Source: Candidatus Omnitrophota bacterium
GTDB taxonomy: Bacteria; Omnitrophota; Gorgyraeia; Gygaellales; Profunditerraquicolaceae
Direction of reading: 5' to 3'
Assembly (NCBI GenBank): GCA_020052635.1
Contig: JAGVOR010000132.1
Coordinates: forward strand, 1 to 6,187
DNA length: 6,187 nucleotides
The notes under the pieces were generated by a model. The model saw only the letters and a program-made list of their open reading frames with translations, had not been told where the DNA came from and searched no databases. Positions 1 to 6,030 of this stretch are shown here, one piece after another; position 1 is the first letter of the stretch; the number at the start of each line of letters is the position of its first letter. A program made the position numbers and the translations under genes.

Positions 1-13
1 GCTCTTCCGATCT
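1..13. other. Residual Illumina adapter sequence at contig end
   Basis: The first 13 bases, GCTCTTCCGATCT, are exactly the 3' end of the standard Illumina TruSeq read adapter. They sit at the very edge of the sequence, where untrimmed adapter would be expected. A 13-base exact match at that spot by chance is very unlikely. Genomic sequence therefore probably begins at base 14. This matters because bases 12-13 supply two letters of the apparent trkH stop codon. Confidence 0.93.
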
Positions 14-1187
14 AATGTTCCGGCATAATAATTCTCTTTAAATCTTCTTTAAATGATTTAATAATTATCCCCAAGCGCAACATTTTAATCGCACCCGTAG
101 TCGAACAGACCGCGCCGCCTAAGGCCATCGCGACGATCACCCCCGACAAAGCCAAAGGATTCCAGTCGGCGCCAAACTGCTGGGCATAAATCGTCTGAAA
201 ACCCGTTCCGGTGTGGCCGGAGAGCAACTGGTAAAATCCTTTACGGAACAGTAGGGCTGCCGCCGGGTAAGCCTGGGCCTGGCGCAAGCCTACCGCTACC
301 AGGATAAACAGCGTAATTACCGTAATAAAAAAAGTCCGGGTTTCGATATTTTTGAACAGCTCTTTACGGTTACCCATCCAAAGATGATAGTGCAACTTAA
401 AGTTAATCGCCCCCAAAACCATAAAGATGATCGTAATTAATTCGAAAGCAAAGCTGTGGTAATAAAGAATATTTTGTGATTGCGGGCTAAAACCCCCGGT
501 ATCAAAAGCCGCCATGAATATGCAGGCGCCATGAAACAGGGAATTAAGCGGATGCATTCCGCTTGCCATTCCGGTTATCCCCAGGGCTAATGTGCCTAAA
601 ATCAGATAAACGATACTCACCAGCCAAATAAACCGGGCGGTGTTGATCACGTTGGGCATGATCTTCTCTTCCCTGGCCTCCCCCACGTACATTTTGAATG
701 CCCCGGAAAACCCCTTCACGAAAAAAGAAAGCGCGATCACTACGATCCCCTGGCCGCCTAAAAACATGGTAAAGTGGCGCCAAAAATTATGCGCATAAGA
801 AAGGTGGTCTAGATCCTGCACCAATATCAGGCCGGTCGTGGCGAAGCCGGACATTGCCTCAAAACAAGCATCCAGAAATGATTTCCAGTGGCCGCTTAAG
901 TGTAAAGGAACCGCTCCCAGAAACATCGCCACTACCCAGGATAAACTTACCACAATCATCCCCTGCATCCAGTTCAGATCCTTGTCGGTATGGCAAATTT
1001 TCAATAAAAGCAGGCCGGCTAAAACCGAGATCTCGATACCCAGAATAAAATCCAGGGCCGGATTAGTTTCCTTAAAACCCAGGGCGATTAACAAGGGGAT
1101 CACCATGGTGGCGGCTAACCCCAAAATTATTTTACCCAGGTAAAAACCGATAATTTTTAGATCTTCCAGGTGGGGCTTCAGAATCAT
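14..1187 (-). CDS. trkH: TrkH-type potassium uptake channel subunit, 3'-truncated by contig end
   Basis: Membrane pore subunit of a Trk/Ktr K+ uptake system, which passes K+ inward under control of cytoplasmic TrkA-type RCK proteins. The 391 visible residues form long hydrophobic segments (about 12-37, 45-66, 73-96, 134-160, 185-208, 245-265, 283-302, 345-368). They hold three selectivity-filter loops: SGFATTG at 113-119, FDTGGF at 228-233 and SGHTGTGF at 323-330. The family-typical stretch before an inner helix (GEAREEKIMPNVINTAR, 169-185) and the GGAVCSTTGAIK region (357-368) are present. TrkH proteins usually have about 480 residues and four pore loops, so the fourth loop and last helices are missing. 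The apparent TAG stop is made from one genomic base and two adapter bases, so the end is artificial. The ATG overlaps the stop of the small upstream ORF (ATGA) and has no clear Shine-Dalgarno sequence, suggesting translational coupling. Confidence 0.95.
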
Positions 1188-1300
1188 TTTTTAATATAGA
1201 TTATCCAGCAGATCAAAAAAGCTACCAGCATAATCAAACCGACATAGAAAATTTCTGCGGTAATTCCGAAAATAATATTTAAGGTGGGTTTAAGCTTCAT
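1184..1300 (-). CDS. 38-residue single-span membrane protein between trkA and trkH (hypothetical)
   Basis: An ATG ORF of 38 codons fills exactly the gap between the second trkA and trkH. It starts 4 nt after the trkA TAA, and its TGA overlaps the trkH ATG as ATGA. The protein begins MKLKPTLNIIFG and ends in a hydrophobic stretch (about residues 17-36, including VGLIMLVAFLICW at 20-32) closed by KK, as expected for one transmembrane helix. A weak GGGAAA upstream may act as ribosome binding site. I do not recognise the family. By analogy only, small membrane peptides such as KdpF accompany other K+ transporters, so an accessory subunit or a translational coupler for TrkH is plausible. The exact fit between two genes and the ATGA overlap support a real gene; homologue conservation is untested. 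Confidence 0.72.
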   Translation of the reverse strand: MKLKPTLNIIFGITAEIFYVGLIMLVAFLICWIIYIKK

Positions 1301-1304
1301 CAGT

Positions 1305-1967
1305 TTAGAGTTTCCCGGCTAAAAGGCTCAAAAGCTGCGGTTCATTGCCGATCAAGGTCAGCGCGATCACATCATCCCCGGTCTTCAGCACGGTATCTCC
1401 TTTAGGTAAAATTACTTCTTCTCCCCGCACAATCGAAACCAATACCGCATCTTTCGGCAAAGCAATATCTTTAACTTGTTTGTCGATTACCGGGGCGTCA
1501 TTTGGCAAATCCACGCGCACGATCGCCAGTTTGCCCCGCTCAAAACTCATCAAATTTACAAAATCCGAAAAAGAAACCTCCTCTTCGATAATCTTGGCAA
1601 TAATCTTAGTGGAATCAACCGGCACATCGATACCGAGTTCATTAAAAGTATGTTCATTGTCGGGATTATTCACCCGGCCGACGGTACGCTGCAGCTCAAA
1701 CCTTTCCTTGGCCAACTGGCAGATAATCAGGTTATCTTCATCGTCCCCGGTAACCGCGGCTAAAACATCCGCCCGGGTGATGCCGGCCTCCTCTAATATT
1801 TTGGGGTCGCAGGCATCTCCGTTTACCACCAGGGCATCCAACTCCTTGGCAATCTCTTCGCAAATCTTACGGTCCTTATCGACAATACTGACGGTATGTT
1901 TGCTCTGGCAGAGGCGCCTGGCCAGAAAATACCCGACTTTTCCCGCTCCGACGATCAAAATAAACAT
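1305..1967 (-). CDS. trkA: TrkA-family RCK regulatory subunit, second of an adjacent pair
   Basis: Cytoplasmic regulatory subunit of Trk potassium uptake, 220 residues with a single RCK unit. The N-terminal Rossmann fold has the dinucleotide-binding GAGKVG (7-12) and an acidic ribose-contacting residue in IVDKD (D30), followed by GDACDPKILEEAGI and AVTGDDEDNL, all typical of TrkA. A C-terminal RCK_C domain (about 140-212) would bind a regulatory ligand. E. coli TrkA, about 458 residues, holds two such units in one chain, so this protein is equivalent to one half. It starts 2 nt after the upstream trkA stop, with AGGGGA about 9 nt before the ATG. The small membrane gene and trkH follow almost without gap, which fixes TrkH as the likely partner. 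This copy keeps the canonical GDA motif after the third strand, unlike the upstream copy. Confidence 0.93.
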   Translation of the reverse strand: MFILIVGAGKVGYFLARRLCQSKHTVSIVDKDRKICEEIAKELDALVVNGDACDPKILEEAGITRADVLAAVTGDDEDNLIICQLAKERFELQRTVGRVNNPDNEHTFNELGIDVPVDSTKIIAKIIEEEVSFSDFVNLMSFERGKLAIVRVDLPNDAPVIDKQVKDIALPKDAVLVSIVRGEEVILPKGDTVLKTGDDVIALTLIGNEPQLLSLLAGKL

Positions 1968-1969
1968 CT

Positions 1970-2623
1970 TTATTTTTCCCCTAAGTGGAACCGCTCCCTG
2001 ACCGCCCTCAAACTGGAAACTTTCACTACCCCCATCAGGATATCTTTATTTTTTAAAACGGTGTTGGGCTCGGGGATAACAACCCCCTGCATGCGGCGCA
2101 GGGCGGTGACAATAAAATCTCCGGGGATATTGATGTCCTGAATGGTTTTACCGACCAGTTCATTTTTCACCTCAATCTCAATCACCCCTAAATCCTTGGA
2201 CTCAATCAGGTAGCTGGAAAACCGGCTTTCAATAATTTTATCCCTCAGCATCGCCGACAAAAGCATCGTGCCGCTGATAATATCCAATCCTAAAGCCGCG
2301 TAAATATGGGCCCGCTGCGGATCATAAACCCGCGCGAATACCTTGGGTACATTAAAGATTTTTTTGGCCACCTGGGCGCTGATTAAATTTGTATTATCTC
2401 CGTCGGTGACCGCGCAGAAGGCATCGGCTTTCTCGATACCCACCTGCTTCAGCAGCGCCAAATCAAAACCGTTACCGACCATCGTCAAGCCATTAAAAGT
2501 ATCGCCCAGGCGCTTAAACGCCTCCTGGTTTTTATCAATTACCACCACATCATGGCCTTCCCCGGACAAAAGTTTGGCTAGCTCTGTCCCTACTCTTCCG
2601 CAACCGACAATAATCACGTACAT
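1970..2623 (-). CDS. trkA: TrkA-family RCK regulatory subunit, first of an adjacent pair
   Basis: Single-RCK cytoplasmic K+ transport regulator, 217 residues. Visible landmarks are GCGRVG (7-12), the acidic D30 in VVVIDKN, AVTDGDNTNL, and a C-terminal RCK_C domain from about residue 140. Where most homologues have GD(A/G)xD after the third beta strand, this protein has GNGFD, so nucleotide preference or affinity may differ from its neighbour. The two proteins are clearly paralogous yet diverged, which fits a mixed ring in which the subunits have different roles. Adjacent single-RCK pairs are also known elsewhere, for example CeoB/CeoC of mycobacteria. The ATG has a good AAAGGA Shine-Dalgarno sequence. 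The 49-nt gap after rplT shows no convincing terminator, so transcription from the ribosomal genes may continue into trk. Confidence 0.93.
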   Translation of the reverse strand: MYVIIVGCGRVGTELAKLLSGEGHDVVVIDKNQEAFKRLGDTFNGLTMVGNGFDLALLKQVGIEKADAFCAVTDGDNTNLISAQVAKKIFNVPKVFARVYDPQRAHIYAALGLDIISGTMLLSAMLRDKIIESRFSSYLIESKDLGVIEIEVKNELVGKTIQDINIPGDFIVTALRRMQGVVIPEPNTVLKNKDILMGVVKVSSLRAVRERFHLGEK

Positions 2624-2672
2624 AACTATTCCTTTGGTCTATTCTGCAAACACTGGGCCAACAGCCGATAGC

Positions 2673-3020
2673 TTACTTCTTGGCGGCTTCGACTAGTTTT
2701 TTAAACGCCGGATTATCCCTTACCGCGATATCCGCCAGGATCTTACGGTCCAGGGCAATTTTAGATTTCTTTAGCCCGTTCATAAAAACGCTGTAGGAAA
2801 CCCCGATTTCCCGGCAGGCGGCATTAATGCGGGCAATCCAGAGGCTGCGAAACTCCCGCTTTTTATTCCGGCGGTCACGGTAAGCGTACCTTAAAGCGTG
2901 GACGAGCGACCTCTTGGCCTGCTGGTACTGCTTACTTCTATCCCCCCAATACCCTTTGGCGGCCTTAAGTACTCTTTTTTTTCTTTTACGGGTTGCTACA
3001 CTATGTTTAATCTTTGCCAT
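2673..3020 (-). CDS. rplT: 50S ribosomal protein L20
   Basis: L20 is an early-assembly 23S rRNA-binding protein of the large subunit. In E. coli and Bacillus it also represses its own operon by binding an mRNA structure that mimics its rRNA site. The 115-residue product matches the family over its full length. It has a very basic N-terminal tail ([19 protein letters not shown]), the central segment [20 protein letters not shown], and the C-terminal globular part with [19 protein letters not shown]. The ATG is preceded by AAGGAG at normal spacing. The gene follows rpmI as usual, but after a 128-nt spacer rich in hairpins. Downstream lies trkA; in many bacteria pheST occupies this place. Confidence 0.98.
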   Translation of the reverse strand: MAKIKHSVATRKRKKRVLKAAKGYWGDRSKQYQQAKRSLVHALRYAYRDRRNKKREFRSLWIARINAACREIGVSYSVFMNGLKKSKIALDRKILADIAVRDNPAFKKLVEAAKK

Positions 3021-3148
3021 TAGTATTCTCCTTGCCCATGCGGGCTAACCACCTTAGCCTAATGGATAGGCCAAGTGTCACCCCTTCTGGGTGAACTGGC
3101 GTAAATCAAATCAGCGCCAGATGTAATTAATCATTGTGAAAAGTTACT
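3021..3148 (-). promoter_or_regulatory. Structured rpmI-rplT spacer, candidate L20-responsive leader
   Basis: In the minus-strand RNA four hairpins follow one another. The first is CTGGCG/CGCCAG (3096-3101 with 3115-3120). The second is TCACCC/GGGTGA with a 5-nt loop (3078-3083 with 3089-3094). The third is a 9-bp stem with a 5-nt loop (3053-3061 with 3067-3075) whose only irregularity is a G-U pair on this strand; the same position is an A-C mismatch on the other strand. The fourth, GCCC/GGGC (3034-3037 with 3042-3045), extended by two U-A pairs past a bulged A, touches the AAGGAG ribosome binding site of rplT. None has a U-run, so these are not intrinsic terminators. A translational control role, possibly with L20 as ligand, is inferred from the known autoregulation of this operon. 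Confidence 0.5.
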
Positions 3149-3349
3149 CTAACTATACGGTAACATTGACTTGATAAATCTTTCTTCTTTTTTCCCGGCC
3201 AAGGTCCGGCGGTGCTTTAAATCCCGGATCTTTTTCGTTTTTTTGGATGAAGCCAGATGACTTTTCCCCCCGGGAGAATACTTAACCCGGCCTTTTTTTG
3301 TGATTTTAAAACGTTTGGCCACTCCGCGTTTCGTTTTTAATTTCGGCAT
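3149..3349 (-). CDS. rpmI: 50S ribosomal protein L35
   Basis: Small, very basic protein of the large ribosomal subunit. The 66-residue length and the sequence are typical of L35: MPKLKTKRGVAKRFKIT at the N terminus, then a glycine/lysine-rich middle (GRVKYSPGGKSHLASSK) and KKIRDLKHRRTLAG. The ATG is well placed behind AGGAG (3356-3360, 6 nt from the start codon). Its position between infC and rplT is the standard order. The unusual part is the 149-nt spacer upstream, which is structured. In E. coli, L20 represses translation of this gene and that of rplT through coupling. Confidence 0.97.
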   Translation of the reverse strand: MPKLKTKRGVAKRFKITKKGRVKYSPGGKSHLASSKKTKKIRDLKHRRTLAGKKEERFIKSMLPYS

Positions 3350-3498
3350 GTCGTTCTCCTAGCTTAGACGTAAATTATCCGCTCATTTAATACCCGAGTC
3401 TTGAGATAAGGGGTATAAATTCTTGCCTTGACTTACGCACACTTTCGCTTGCCTGGCGGCAGGCAGGTATTCGTAAATCAAGCCTCATTTATCATACC
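3350..3498 (-). promoter_or_regulatory. Structured infC-rpmI spacer with a long nested hairpin
   Basis: The minus-strand RNA can form an 11-bp stem, CTTGATTTACG with CGTAAGTCAAG (3472-3482 with 3427-3437). Its one non-Watson-Crick pair is U-G. It encloses a second stem, TGCCTG/CAGGCA with a 4-nt loop (3450-3455 with 3460-3465). Closer to rpmI there is a stem ATACCC/GGGTAT (3411-3416 with 3390-3395), extended by three A-U pairs past one bulged U, 30 nt upstream of the AGGAG. No U-run follows either structure, so they are not terminators. In E. coli the L20 operator lies at the corresponding place upstream of rpmI. The GC-rich inner hairpin could instead be a dispersed REP-like repeat. No gene is evident. 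Confidence 0.5.
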
Positions 3499-4005
3499 TT
3501 ACTTCGGGGCAATTACAAAGGACATAATTTTACCTTCCAGTGACGGTGCCTTCTCCACCTGCCCCTCATCTTTGGTCACCAGGATAAATTTATCCAAAAC
3601 TTTTCTTCCTAAATCCACATGCTCCATCTGCCGGCCGCGGAAAAAAAGATTGATTTTAACCTTGTCTTTTTTCTTTAAAAAACTGACTACCTGCTTCACC
3701 TTGGTCTCGAAATCATGGTCGTCAATATTGGGCTTAAGCCGGATTTCTTTTAGACGGCCCTGTTTCTGATGCTTCTTGGATTCCCGCTCCTTCTTTTCCA
3801 GGTCGTAACGGAACTTGCTATACTCAATCACCCGGCAAACCGGCGGATTAGCCGCCGAAGCCACTTCTACCAAATCTAATTCATGCTGATTGGCAATCTC
3901 TAAGGCCCGCTGCACAGACATCACCCCCAGCTGGCTGCCGTCATGCCCAATCACCCGAACCTGCGGTGCGCTGATTCTTTCGTTAATCCGTATAAACTTT
4001 TTTAT
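3499..4005 (-). CDS. infC: Translation initiation factor IF-3, probable AUA start
   Basis: IF3 binds the 30S subunit, keeps subunits apart and rejects non-canonical start codons. The C-terminal domain is clear (KEIRLKPNIDDHDFETK, then FFRGRQMEH and FVIAPK at the end), as is the N-terminal domain with DLVEVA, PPVCRV and YSKFRYD. The only standard start in frame is a GTG at 3952-3954, inside the conserved N-terminal strand (RVIGHDGSQLGVMS). Upstream the frame stays open and encodes IRINERISAPQ, which matches the normal IF3 N terminus, until an in-frame TAA at 4024-4026. No ATG, GTG, TTG or CTG occurs in that extension. A strong AAAGGAGG (4011-4018) lies 5 nt before an ATA codon (4003-4005), giving 168 residues beginning (M)KKFIRINER. 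The spacer to thrS is 14 nt. E. coli infC famously uses AUU for self-regulation. An ATT at 3985-3987 is the second choice but lies too far from the Shine-Dalgarno sequence. Confidence 0.88.
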   Translation of the reverse strand: MKKFIRINERISAPQVRVIGHDGSQLGVMSVQRALEIANQHELDLVEVASAANPPVCRVIEYSKFRYDLEKKERESKKHQKQGRLKEIRLKPNIDDHDFETKVKQVVSFLKKKDKVKINLFFRGRQMEHVDLGRKVLDKFILVTKDEGQVEKAPSLEGKIMSFVIAPK

Positions 4006-4010
4006 AGCCG

Positions 4011-4018
4011 CCTCCTTT
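4011..4018 (-). promoter_or_regulatory. Strong Shine-Dalgarno sequence deciding the infC start
   Basis: AAAGGAGG on the minus strand begins 1 nt after the thrS stop codon and ends 5 nt before the ATA at 4003-4005. It is the strongest ribosome binding site in the window. It is 17 nt from the next ATA and about 23 nt from the ATT, and far from the internal GTG at 3954. That makes AUA the best-placed initiation codon for infC. Confidence 0.8.
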
Positions 4019-4019
4019 G

Positions 4020-5744
4020 TTATTTATGCTGTTTAATATCTTTTACTAGTTCTTGAATAAAAAAAACGTACTCCAGCGGATCCGCATACTTATCCTTGCT
4101 TCCTTTTTCCCGGATGCTCACCGTGTTATTCTGGGCTTCTCTTTCCCCAACGATAAAACAATACGGGATATTTTCAAGTTCTGCTTCACGGATTTTTTTA
4201 TTCAAAGTCTCGTTGCGGTTGTCGATATTGACACGCAGGCCCTTGTCTTCACATTCTGCTTTTACCTTCTGGGCATAGGCTAAGACCGATTCCTTGATCG
4301 GGATGATTACAATCTGTTTGGGAGATAACCATAGAGGAAGTTTCCCTTTATAATTTTCAATCAACGCCCCGATAAAACGCTCAAGGCTCCCCAATAGAAC
4401 CCGGTGCAGCATAATCGGCTGCTGTTCTTTGCCTTCGGCATCAATATAAGATAAATTAAACCTTTTGGGCAAAGCAAAATCACACTGAATCGTCGCGCAT
4501 TGCCAGGTTCTTTTTAAGGCGTCCTTTAATTTAATATCGATCTTGGGCCCGTAAAATGCGCCGTCCCCTTGATTAACTTCATACGCCAGGCCTTTTTCTT
4601 TTAGCGCCTGTTCAAGAGCTGCGGTTGCCTTCTGCCAATCTTCATCCGTGCCGATGGATTTTTCCGGACGGGTACTTAATTCAATCCCCACCGAATCAAA
4701 ACCAAAAACTTTCATCGTTTCAAAAACAAAATCAATTACCCCCTTAATTTCTGCCTCCAGCTGCTGTGGTAAACAGAAAATATGCGCATCATCCTGAGTA
4801 AATCCCCGGACCCGCAATAGCCCGTGTAGAACCCCGGCCTTTTCCTTACGGTAAACCGTTCCCAGCTCAAAGAGCCTAATGGGTAAATCTTTATAGCTGC
4901 GGGTTTTAGACTGGTAAATTAAAATATGCCCCGGGCAATTCATCGGCTTAACCACTACCTCCTTACCCTCCTCAGAGGTAAAATACATATTTTCTTTATA
5001 ATAATCGTAGTGGCCGCTTTTTTTCCATAAACCTGCATCCATTAAATGCGGAGTCGTCACCAGGTAATAACCGCGTTTCAAATGTTCCTTTTTTTCATAG
5101 TCTTCAATGATCATCCGCAGCAGCGCGCCCTTAGGGTGATAAAACACAAATCCTGCGCCTGCCTCTTCATGATAAATATCAAAAAGCCCTAAGGCCGGCC
5201 CCAGCTTGCGGTGATCCCTGAACTTGGCCTCCTCTAAATTTTTCAGATGCTCATCTAATTCCTGCTGGCTTTCAAAACAGGTGCCGTAAATCCTCTGCAG
5301 CATAGGATTGGTTTCAATCCCGTGCCAATAGGCGCCGGCGACCGATAATAATTTAAAAGCTTTGATCTGGCCGGTGGATTGAATATGCGGACCGCGGCAG
5401 AGATCCAAAAAATTGTCTCCGGTTCTATAAATCGAAATGGCCTGATCCGGTAATTTTGCCACCAACTCTACCTTATAATCTTCGTGATTTTTTTTAAATA
5501 ACGCCAAGGCATCCTGCTTACTGATCTCCTGGCGTAAAAAAATCTCGTTTTGAGTAATAATTTTCTGCATCGCCTTCTCGATGGCCAACAGGTCCGCGTC
5601 GGTAAAAGGTTCCGGTTTATCAAAATCATAATAAAAACCGTCTTCAATCGCCGGGCCAATCGCCAGCTTAACCTGCGGCCAAAGTTCTTTCACCGCTTGG
5701 GCCATCACATGCGAACAGGAATGTCGTAATGTGTCTAAGTTCAT
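4020..5744 (-). CDS. thrS: Threonyl-tRNA synthetase lacking the TGS domain
   Basis: Charges tRNA-Thr with threonine and hydrolyses misacylated Ser-tRNA-Thr. The 574 residues begin directly in the editing domain, with HxxxH at H8/H12 and CxxxH at C116/H120. The class II catalytic core follows, with motif 2 near 293-323 (VYRKEKAG, RVRGFTQDDAH) and motif 3 near 446-458 (HRVLLGSLERFIG). The zinc ligands C270, H321 and H447 correspond to E. coli C334, H385 and H511 at a constant offset of 64. The anticodon-binding domain occupies about 470-574. E. coli ThrRS has 642 residues; the missing part is its N-terminal TGS domain. An in-frame TAA lies 15 nt upstream of the ATG and a tRNA gene just beyond, so the domain is truly absent here. 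Unlike its neighbours, the gene has no recognisable Shine-Dalgarno sequence (upstream AACGAATAAAAATATT), and a large hairpin ends 19 nt before the start. Confidence 0.97.
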   Translation of the reverse strand: MNLDTLRHSCSHVMAQAVKELWPQVKLAIGPAIEDGFYYDFDKPEPFTDADLLAIEKAMQKIITQNEIFLRQEISKQDALALFKKNHEDYKVELVAKLPDQAISIYRTGDNFLDLCRGPHIQSTGQIKAFKLLSVAGAYWHGIETNPMLQRIYGTCFESQQELDEHLKNLEEAKFRDHRKLGPALGLFDIYHEEAGAGFVFYHPKGALLRMIIEDYEKKEHLKRGYYLVTTPHLMDAGLWKKSGHYDYYKENMYFTSEEGKEVVVKPMNCPGHILIYQSKTRSYKDLPIRLFELGTVYRKEKAGVLHGLLRVRGFTQDDAHIFCLPQQLEAEIKGVIDFVFETMKVFGFDSVGIELSTRPEKSIGTDEDWQKATAALEQALKEKGLAYEVNQGDGAFYGPKIDIKLKDALKRTWQCATIQCDFALPKRFNLSYIDAEGKEQQPIMLHRVLLGSLERFIGALIENYKGKLPLWLSPKQIVIIPIKESVLAYAQKVKAECEDKGLRVNIDNRNETLNKKIREAELENIPYCFIVGEREAQNNTVSIREKGSKDKYADPLEYVFFIQELVKDIKQHK

Positions 5745-5763
5745 AATATTTTTATTCGTTTAA

Positions 5764-5833
5764 ACTCCCGGCTTAAACTGGAATGCCTTTTTAAAGGTAG
5801 CGCCGGGAGTAAATTTCGCTACGCGAAATTTTA
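5764..5833 (-). repeat. Two-hairpin tRNA trailer element, copy following tRNA-Val
   Basis: Starts right after the discriminator base of tRNA-Val. Two bases (TA) are followed by hairpin A: a perfect 9-bp stem AAATTTCGC/GCGAAATTT with a 3-nt loop (5823-5831 with 5811-5819). Directly joined is hairpin B: a perfect 9-bp stem ACTCCCGGC/GCCGGGAGT (5802-5810 with 5764-5772) closing a 29-nt loop. Read on the minus strand, the loop starts GCTACCT, has AAAAGGCAT in the middle and ends AGTTTAA. The same three blocks, with one change in the first, recur after tRNA-Leu while the stems differ. Function is unknown: it may be a tRNA trailer or processing structure, a small dispersed repeat, or part of the thrS leader. 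It is not a classical terminator, since only UUU follows the stem. Confidence 0.75.
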
Positions 5834-5907
5834 TGGGCCCATGAGGATTCGGACCTCAGACCTTTGCGATGTCAACGCAACGCTCTAACCAACTGAGCTA
5901 TGAGCCC
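5834..5907 (-). tRNA. tRNA-Val (anticodon GAC)
   Basis: The 74-nt sequence folds into a standard cloverleaf. The acceptor stem is GGGCTCA with TGGGCCC (one U-G pair) and the discriminator is A. The D arm GCTC/GAGC has GG in the loop. The anticodon stem TTGCG/CGCAA closes the loop TTGACAT, so the anticodon is GAC, reading GUC and GUU. The variable loop is AGGTC and the T stem TGAGG/CCTCA. CCA is not encoded. Odd: the T loop is TCCGAAT, with C where position 55 is almost always U (pseudouridine). Everything else looks functional. Confidence 0.95.
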
Positions 5908-6030
5908 TAAATTTCAATTTTTCCTGCTGCGCAGGACTAATATTTATCGCTTAAGCTCCTGGCTTAGCCTGGATGTTGCGCTTAGGATATATTCGAATGC
6001 TGTAACGCTCGATGCAATCTTTCTTGCTTC
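5908..6030 (-). other. Spacer between the two tRNA genes; no gene seen
   Basis: About 120 bases with no credible ORF. It contains a perfect 6-bp hairpin with a 3-nt loop, TCCTGC/GCAGGA (5922-5927 with 5931-5936), 14 nt upstream of tRNA-Val. It also holds a near-palindrome at 5957-5973 (TCC-GGCT/AGCC-GGA around one T-T mismatch). The stretch 5950-5985 faintly resembles the hairpin B loop of the flanking elements on the same strand. No promoter with good -35 and -10 boxes is visible, so the two tRNAs may be co-transcribed. Confidence 0.5.

Noticed and set aside
1345..2001. Long plus-strand open frames opposite the trkA genes, infC and others
   Set aside because: They are antisense shadows with no family resemblance, no ribosome binding sites and low-complexity composition, lying opposite well-recognised genes.
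3100..3481. Shared 10-mer CGTAAATCAA at 3100-3109 and 3472-3481, in both leaders flanking rpmI
   Set aside because: Several repeated 10-mers are expected by chance in 6 kb, and the two sit in differently shaped hairpins.
3499..3954. infC beginning at the GTG at 3952-3954 (151 residues)
   Set aside because: It would remove the conserved IF3 N-terminal strand encoded upstream, and no Shine-Dalgarno sequence precedes it.
5745..5833. T-box riboswitch in front of thrS
   Set aside because: No T-box consensus (AGGGTGG-ACCGCG type) is present and the spacer after tRNA-Val is too short.
5764..5833. Intrinsic terminator after tRNA-Val
   Set aside because: The stems are perfect, but only three T residues follow hairpin B and none follow hairpin A, so a classical terminator is not supported.
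5989..6017. Promoter for tRNA-Val: TTGCAT, 17-nt spacer, GAATAT on the minus strand
   Set aside because: The -10 box matches the consensus at only three of six positions, so chance explains it.
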